A stretch of DNA of 22,136 bases from Seminavis robusta (taxonomy: Eukaryota; Bacillariophyta; Bacillariophyceae; Naviculales; Naviculaceae). Location: positions 1 to 22,136 of the forward strand of contig CAICTM010001819.1 in assembly GCA_903772945.1 (NCBI GenBank). Reading direction: 5' to 3'. Shown piece by piece: positions 17,186 to 22,136 of this stretch; position 1 is the stretch's first letter, and each line of letters opens with the position of its first letter. Made by a program: the position numbers and the translations under genes. The notes beneath the pieces were generated by a model that ran no database searches, was not told where the DNA came from, and saw nothing but the letters and a program-made list of their open reading frames with translations.

Positions 17186-18502
17186 GGGAAATGAGGCATT
17201 TGATGTCAAATTGACATTTTGATGTCAATCCATGGAACCAAGACTCAATTTTGATTGGTTTTGACATTTTTTGATTTTTTGACAGTCAAAACGGTTCAAC
17301 ACCTGTCAACATCAAAATTGACAAATTGATGCAAATCAGCAAAATCAACGTCAATCAGCATCAGTCAACACTGTCAATTCTTTTTTTGATTTTTTGAGGC
17401 TTTTTTTAACTCAACATTGATCAATGTTGATAAAAATTGATCAACATTGACAAATTGAACTTTTGAGTTGAGGTTTCTGCATCAAAGGCAAAGGGCAATG
17501 ACGCAATCACCCTTATTATTCCATTCAAGAACCAACTATGGTACCGTAGACAGTGATAGCAACAGTTGCACTCTAGAGCTAATAGGATGTTTATTGGCTG
17601 TGCTAGTAGAGCTGCACTCTCGTCGTTTTCGAGACGATGCATCATCAGGCGCCATGGTCGCTCGTCGGAGTTTGTTAATGATTGATAGCCTGTTGACCCA
17701 TAATGGGCTTGGTACAGTAGCGATAGCAGGCAGTAGAGGCTCCATCATCTGACAAGGAGCAAAGACAACCAAATCGATCAGTCAAACCAAGTGTATTAAT
17801 TCTCCTGTAGTGACTCCTTTGTTATTGATCGAAGCAGCTTTCCATGAAATCGATTCGCGCACCGCGGCTCGAAGCAAAGAATCATCAACTCGCTGCATTA
17901 GCTCTGTTCGCCGTGGTAGCTATGGTCGCTCCGTGAAAGAGGAGTTACTCCGTGGAAAAGGCAGCGTCATCATGGTCGAGGAATAAAGTATTAGTCGATT
18001 GTTGTTGCAGGCGTCATGGTTGCTCTGATTCATGGTTGTTCCGCGGCAGAAAAAGTGTCGAACGAATCGATCCGTCGAACGCTCGCTGCGGCGGCTTCTA
18101 ACCCAACTAGAGGAGCCTGTCATGGTGGTGATATGGTAGCAGTCATGAGAGAGGAGTAGCCGCTGTGAGAGTTACATTAGCAGCTGTGAGCAGTGAGCAG
18201 CACATCAAATGGTCCTGTCAAAACTGTCAAGGAAAAATCAAAATTGATTCAAAGAAAACTGTCAACATCCAATTGAGGATTTTTTGAGTCAATCAGAGTC
18301 AATCAAAGTCAAAATTGATCAACGTTGATCAGTTTGATATTTTGATGTCAACACTGACAAATTGATTCTTGTTGACATCAATTGATCGACATTGATCAAC
18401 ATTGACAAATTGACGGTTTGAGTCTTGTCAAAAGTGTCAGTAACCATCAATTGACAATATTGACATCAAAATGTCAATTTGACATCAAATGCCTCATTTC
18501 CC
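17186..18502. mobile_element. Foldback-like element with TTGAC-rich arms
   Basis: The termini 17186-17229 and 18459-18502 are perfect reverse complements over 44 bp (beginning GGGAAATGAGGCATTTGATG). Inside them, arms of about 290 bp on each side (to about 17470 and from about 18205) are packed with TTGAC, GTCAA, TTGATCAAC and ACAAATTGA words but are not collinear beyond the 44 bp. The core (about 17471-18200) is unlike the arms and includes the dispersed repeat at 17999-18170. There is no transposase. A 3-bp duplication TAC may flank the element, if one mismatched terminal base is included on each side. It resembles a foldback or large MITE-type non-autonomous transposon. Confidence 0.75.
17999..18170 (+). 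repeat. Dispersed repeat, copy 2
   Basis: This is the partner of 12793-13030, in the same orientation, inside the core of the foldback-like element. It begins GTTGTTGCAGGCGTCATGG, contains GAATCGATCCGTCGAACG and ends GAGGAGTAGCCGCTGT. Confidence 0.7.
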
Positions 18503-18633
18503 CATACTCCGAGGCTAGAAAGCACACTCCCCCTCATTTTTCTTTGGTTCCTCGACCACAACACCACAACCTCCCTCAATTGTCGCTCTCTGATCCTAGT
18601 ACTAGTAGTGCCATTAGATAATCCTTGCTGACT

Positions 18634-20611
18634 ATGAAGACTCGCGATGGCAAGCATTCAAACCCAAGAACCAGCTGGTTGTGGAATGTGCTCTGGGTAT
18701 TCGGATTCGTCGTCATGGCCCTGCAACTCAGGCTCATTCTGCTAACGGCCAAGTCTCCCTCGGCAACGGAACAAGAGAAAAAGATGGTGGTCGTGCCTGC
18801 CAGTACAAAGCGAGAGCAAAGCGTTGACGTTCAACAAAAAACACGAAACGCCACTGCGACGGTAGCCTACGCCATATCCTTGATCAAATGTGGGGACAAG
18901 CAGAGTAACGACGCTGGTTTGGTCGATGCAGCTCTCGTCATGCGACACTCCATTCACAGGATATCGATACGCAATCAACAGCAGAGTGGTATTAATAGTC
19001 GCTACGATTATCGCATGTACGCACTGGTCCATCGACAAGCAGAGCCATGCAGTCATGTACTCAAAAAAGCAGGATTTGAAATTGTGGTCAAGGATCCTCC
19101 AATATACCCACAGGAAATCAAGGGAGAGTATCTCCGAGACCATATTGAGTCGGAATGGTGTTGTGGGAGTGCAGAGTTGATCAAACTATATGCGACAACA
19201 CTGCCAGAACCGATTGTAGTTCATACGGACATTGATTTTCTGTTTCTCAAACCAATGGACGATCTATTTGATGCCATTCTGTTTCCGAAGGATTCTGTTC
19301 GGGGTCAGAGGGCCAGAGCCAACATTCCTCGAGAACGACCAGAAGAGCCATTGCCAGATGTCATTGATGCATTCATCACGAGAGATTGGCCTCAAGTGAT
19401 ACCAGGAAGAAAAGCGCTCTATCAAGCTGGATTTCTAGTAGCACGTCGCAATCCTCAAATGGTGGAAGAAACCATCAATGTCGTCCGAGAAGGCAACTTT
19501 AGTGGGGGGTACAATTTGAAAAATGGGTGGGGTGATGCGGGGTATGGTAAGGATCCTTGAGATGCCTCCAGTGAGCAGCAAAATCACCTCGCCTCTGACG
19601 TTACATGTACTACTTGGATTCGATTTGATCTGTTCCATTCGAAGGGGGGTTCGTTGGAGCTATGGCGATGCAGGTAAGCTGTGCCGGGCTCACCGAAGAA
19701 CCATTGTTATAAACACGCATGCCCAACGTCTAATTTTGCTCCTCTTTTGTAGGGATTGCTAGCCTACTATTACGACATTGTGAAGCCCAACGTGGCTGTG
19801 GAACTCAATCAGTGCAGGTAAGAGTGATTGTTTTATCTCGTGACGTTTTGGAATCGGAGCTGTCTGATACTAGTGCTGCAACTTCCTCATAATGCAGGTT
19901 CAATCATATGTGAGTTCCGTTTTCATACTGGTCCTATTGCTCGCAGAAGTGATCTTCACCTAATTATGGCATGGCGGCTGTACTCGTTAAGGGGGATGGA
20001 TGTACGATATCGACACCCGCCAAACTTTATTTCAAGAAAGAAACGAAAGATTGGGAGATGCCGCAACAACAGAGAGTTCTGCGAAGACTGCATGATAACC
20101 AATGTAAGCTCGATCTACAATGTTCATTTTACACAATGTGAGTTTTCCGAGATGTTGAATGAGAATGAAGCAAATAAATCAAAATGAGCCACTGACAGTC
20201 ATTCGTTCGTTTGCTCTCCATCCAGGCAGAAAACCGTGGAATTGCATTGGAGTTGGCCATGGCGGCGGTCGTATCCCGGGGCAAAAGCCTGCTAGTGCTA
20301 TAGATACTAATGCTGGGAACTTTGGTACGTTGAGTCATCCTTGGGATGTTTCTTTCGAAGCCACGCCTCTCACAACATCATGCATGCAAAACATCACACC
20401 ACCAGACCATTGCATGGAGCTTGTCACACGATGGCACCTTATTCGTGCGGACCTTGAACGCGAGATTGAAATCTTTACAGGAGACTCTTCGGTCTACGGT
20501 GGGGCAATGGGGCAGCACAAGAAGCATATCTTTCAAGGGCACTGCACTGGAGAGGGCGGGGGCAACTATACTCGAATCCACGGCATCCCAGGTGAAGAGT
20601 TGTATATTTAG
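18634..20611 (+). CDS. Type II membrane glycosyltransferase, DxD motif, seven exons
   Basis: Proposed exons: 18634-19546, 19645-19673, 19753-19817, 19898-19909, 19992-20137, 20226-20324, 20406-20611. All six introns are GT-AG, 79-98 bp, and the phases join to 489 residues. ATG 18634 is the first Met in frame. Residues about 15-37 form a single hydrophobic segment after a short basic tail, a signal anchor of Golgi type. HTDIDFLFLKP carries the DxD metal and nucleotide-sugar site (D199, D201) of GT-A enzymes. Later exons give GYGGFVGAMAMQ, AYYYDIV, VELNQCRFNHMG, RCRNNREFCEDC, VHFTQCRKPWNC and DHCMELVTRWHLIRADLE, a Cys-rich C-terminal pattern I associate with nucleotide-diphospho-sugar transferase-like proteins of algae. 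The enzyme would add a sugar to a glycan or protein in the Golgi lumen; donor and acceptor are unknown. The last exon ends 234 bp from the convergent ArfGAP gene. Confidence 0.88.
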
Positions 20612-20845
20612 GTATGGTGCTATTCAGAACTTTGTCGTTCACTTTTGCGCTCGGTCTATGATAGTGCTTGTCATTTGCACGGATCGGCACCGCGAAATAC
20701 ATCCGCTTAAAATCGGGATGATCTGTTTCAATTCGATCCCATAGGGCAGCTCTGATACCAGAATGAAGGGCTTCCACACTGCAATTTTTTGCTCGTTCGA
20801 ACACACACCCTAGCTTCTGTCACTTTCTAGATCAGATAAGAGTCT

Positions 20846-21872
20846 TCAAATTGTCGAGTTTGCTTTCGAGAGCGGTCTCTGTTGATGATTCTTTAACCCC
20901 CGTGAATGTTCCCTGCCTCGGTACGGTAATGCTTGAAGTACTCTCCCTACATGCAGATCCAATTGTTGTTTATAAAAGAGCGCTGCTTTCGTTTTGTAGC
21001 GCATCAGAGTCACATTCTCTGAATTGATGACCTTTCCTGGTTTGTCATGAGCAGTGTTCTCGCAAAGAGCGTGTCTTGTGAAAAATGTTCGCAATTGACC
21101 GTTTCCCCCTTCCAACATTGTAAGCACATCTTGCAATGACCAATCATCCATGGTAACAGACCTCACACAAGAGACCTTTCGAGGGAGACAATGAAGGCTT
21201 AGTTTCGATCAAAGAGATAATGCTTCCCAATTCTTCTTCAAAAAGCCAAGCTCACCTGCACTCCCAGCGATCGATGCATACCGCTACATTTAAGACAGAG
21301 CAGCGCTCCATAGGTCACAGTGGCCCATTGTGGATTGTTGGCTCCGCAGTCAATACATCGATTGTTTCCTTCAATGTTCATCAGTAGAGCGTGGCAAGCT
21401 GGAGGGAAAGAATGATAGGTGGGGCCATTGGCCTTGAGACCGTCTAGTTCCACGCTGGCCAATTCCAAAACATTGGAGGGGCAATTATTCTCCTGTCCTA
21501 AAAACAAAAAACTGCTGAAGGAGGCATGGTGTGTTGGGTTGATGCCAAAACAAAGTAAAGTAGTGACTCGTGAAGTCAAATTTGTTGGGGAAAACTCAAT
21601 GGTATACCGGTATCCCGCAAATTGTTGCCTTTGACGTATGTCTTCTTAATAAAATTCGAGCGGTGAAGGCAGGAGCGTAGGGGAAGACACCGAACAGCTA
21701 TTGCAGCGCCTACACGAGAGAGCAGTGACTTGAGCTTGAAACGACGGTAAAGCAAAGAAGTGAGAAGCGAGAAAAACGTGGCAGAAAGATGACGGAGGTT
21801 CAGCCGATACCCAAAACAGGTTTCAGTTACACCCCAACATTTCGACGCTTGCCTCGAGCCCCTCCAAACCAC
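20846..21872 (-). CDS. ArfGAP-domain protein (partial model, 5' end unresolved)
   Basis: Exon pieces on the minus strand: an open frame from at most 21872 down to 21608, then 21497-21256, then 21175-20846. The introns 21607-21498 (110 bp, ending in a T-rich TTTTTAG) and 21255-21176 (80 bp) are GT-AG and keep the frame. The zinc finger is [20 protein letters not shown] then CLKC, a Cx2Cx16Cx2C pattern; CSGMHRSLG follows with the arginine finger. The next exon gives [17 protein letters not shown], a GGN, and [17 protein letters not shown], the usual C-terminal half of the domain. ArfGAPs stimulate GTP hydrolysis by Arf GTPases in vesicle traffic at Golgi and endosomes. No in-frame ATG is found in the first piece (its frame begins with GTG), so the start lies in another exon or the first piece is wrong. 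The stop at 20846 is provisional; a different splice near 20950 could change the tail. Confidence 0.85.
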
Positions 21873-22136
21873 AAGAAGATCAACTTACACTGTTGCCAAG
21901 CCAGTAGCTATCAGGTTGTGCATTTGTCGTTTTTGTTGCACGGGCTGTCAAGATTCGATTCTTTGGTCTGTTCACGCAAAAGAAGAGACAAGCAACAAAA
22001 TGGCATCGTCGTTGCTGCCATTGTTCGCTCACACAAGGGCAAAAATACCTAAATCGACGGCTACCGTAGCCAAAATTACGTCACTTAAAGATTTATGGTT
22101 CTGATACCCAAATTTTTGGGCCTCTTTGCATTGCGC

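Noticed and set aside
17468..17752. 94-codon ORF in the foldback element core
   Set aside because: No domain, an overlapping ORF on the other strand, and no transposase features.
18625..18636. Upstream TTG start for the glycosyltransferase
   Set aside because: A nuclear eukaryotic gene should use the ATG at 18634, three codons downstream.
20159..20611. 150-codon ORF as a separate gene
   Set aside because: It joins intron 5, exon 6, intron 6 and exon 7 sequence of the glycosyltransferase gene; splice sites and phase tie it to the upstream exons.
21789..22052. Plus-strand 87-codon ORF with a good ATG
   Set aside because: It overlaps the open minus-strand piece upstream of the ArfGAP exons, has no recognisable domain, and its composition looks like a shadow frame. 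It was not annotated, though it is not excluded.

Overview
The window reads as nuclear DNA of a eukaryotic microalga, most likely a diatom. Three things suggest this. It carries Ty1/copia retroelements whose integrase and reverse transcriptase sequences resemble diatom copia lineages. Its two host genes have small GT-AG introns of about 80-110 bp. It also holds decayed remains of what looks like a CRESS-type single-stranded DNA virus, a group whose family Bacilladnaviridae infects diatoms. Species is not determinable by eye.

Positions 1-9671 are retroelement territory. An unrecognised, interrupted minus-strand ORF runs off the left edge (1-535). A 5'-truncated, frameshifted copia element (element A, about 1391-9671) carries integrase, reverse transcriptase (RT), RNase H and a 3' LTR. 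It is split inside its RT by a second LTR element (element B, 3493-8207), which is flanked by an exact 5-bp target-site duplication. Element B has nearly identical LTRs and an intact gag ORF but no recognisable pol, so it looks like a recent non-autonomous gag-only retrotransposon. Its LTR ends are not TG...CA.

Positions 9672-14400 have no intact gene. They hold an antisense decayed gag-like remnant, a 13-bp minisatellite, a coding-like stretch of unknown nature, a 77-nt hairpin, one copy of a dispersed repeat, and a TTACT/AGTAA tandem array. Positions 14439-16061 hold the most unusual locus: a plus-strand remnant of a CRESS replication initiator (Rep), and a convergent minus-strand remnant with an arginine/lysine-rich N-terminus that could be the matching capsid gene. 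Both are broken by stops and frameshifts.

Positions 16295-18502 hold a tandem duplication, a 332-bp MITE-like inverted-repeat element, and a 1.3-kb foldback-like element. The last has 44-bp matching termini, TTGAC/GTCAA-rich arms and a core that shares a dispersed repeat with 12793-13030.

Positions 18634-22136 hold two convergent host genes. The first is a seven-exon type II membrane glycosyltransferase with a DxD motif and a 12-nt microexon. The second is an ArfGAP zinc-finger protein on the minus strand whose 5' end is unresolved. Both fit Golgi/secretory functions; no operon-like relationship is implied.
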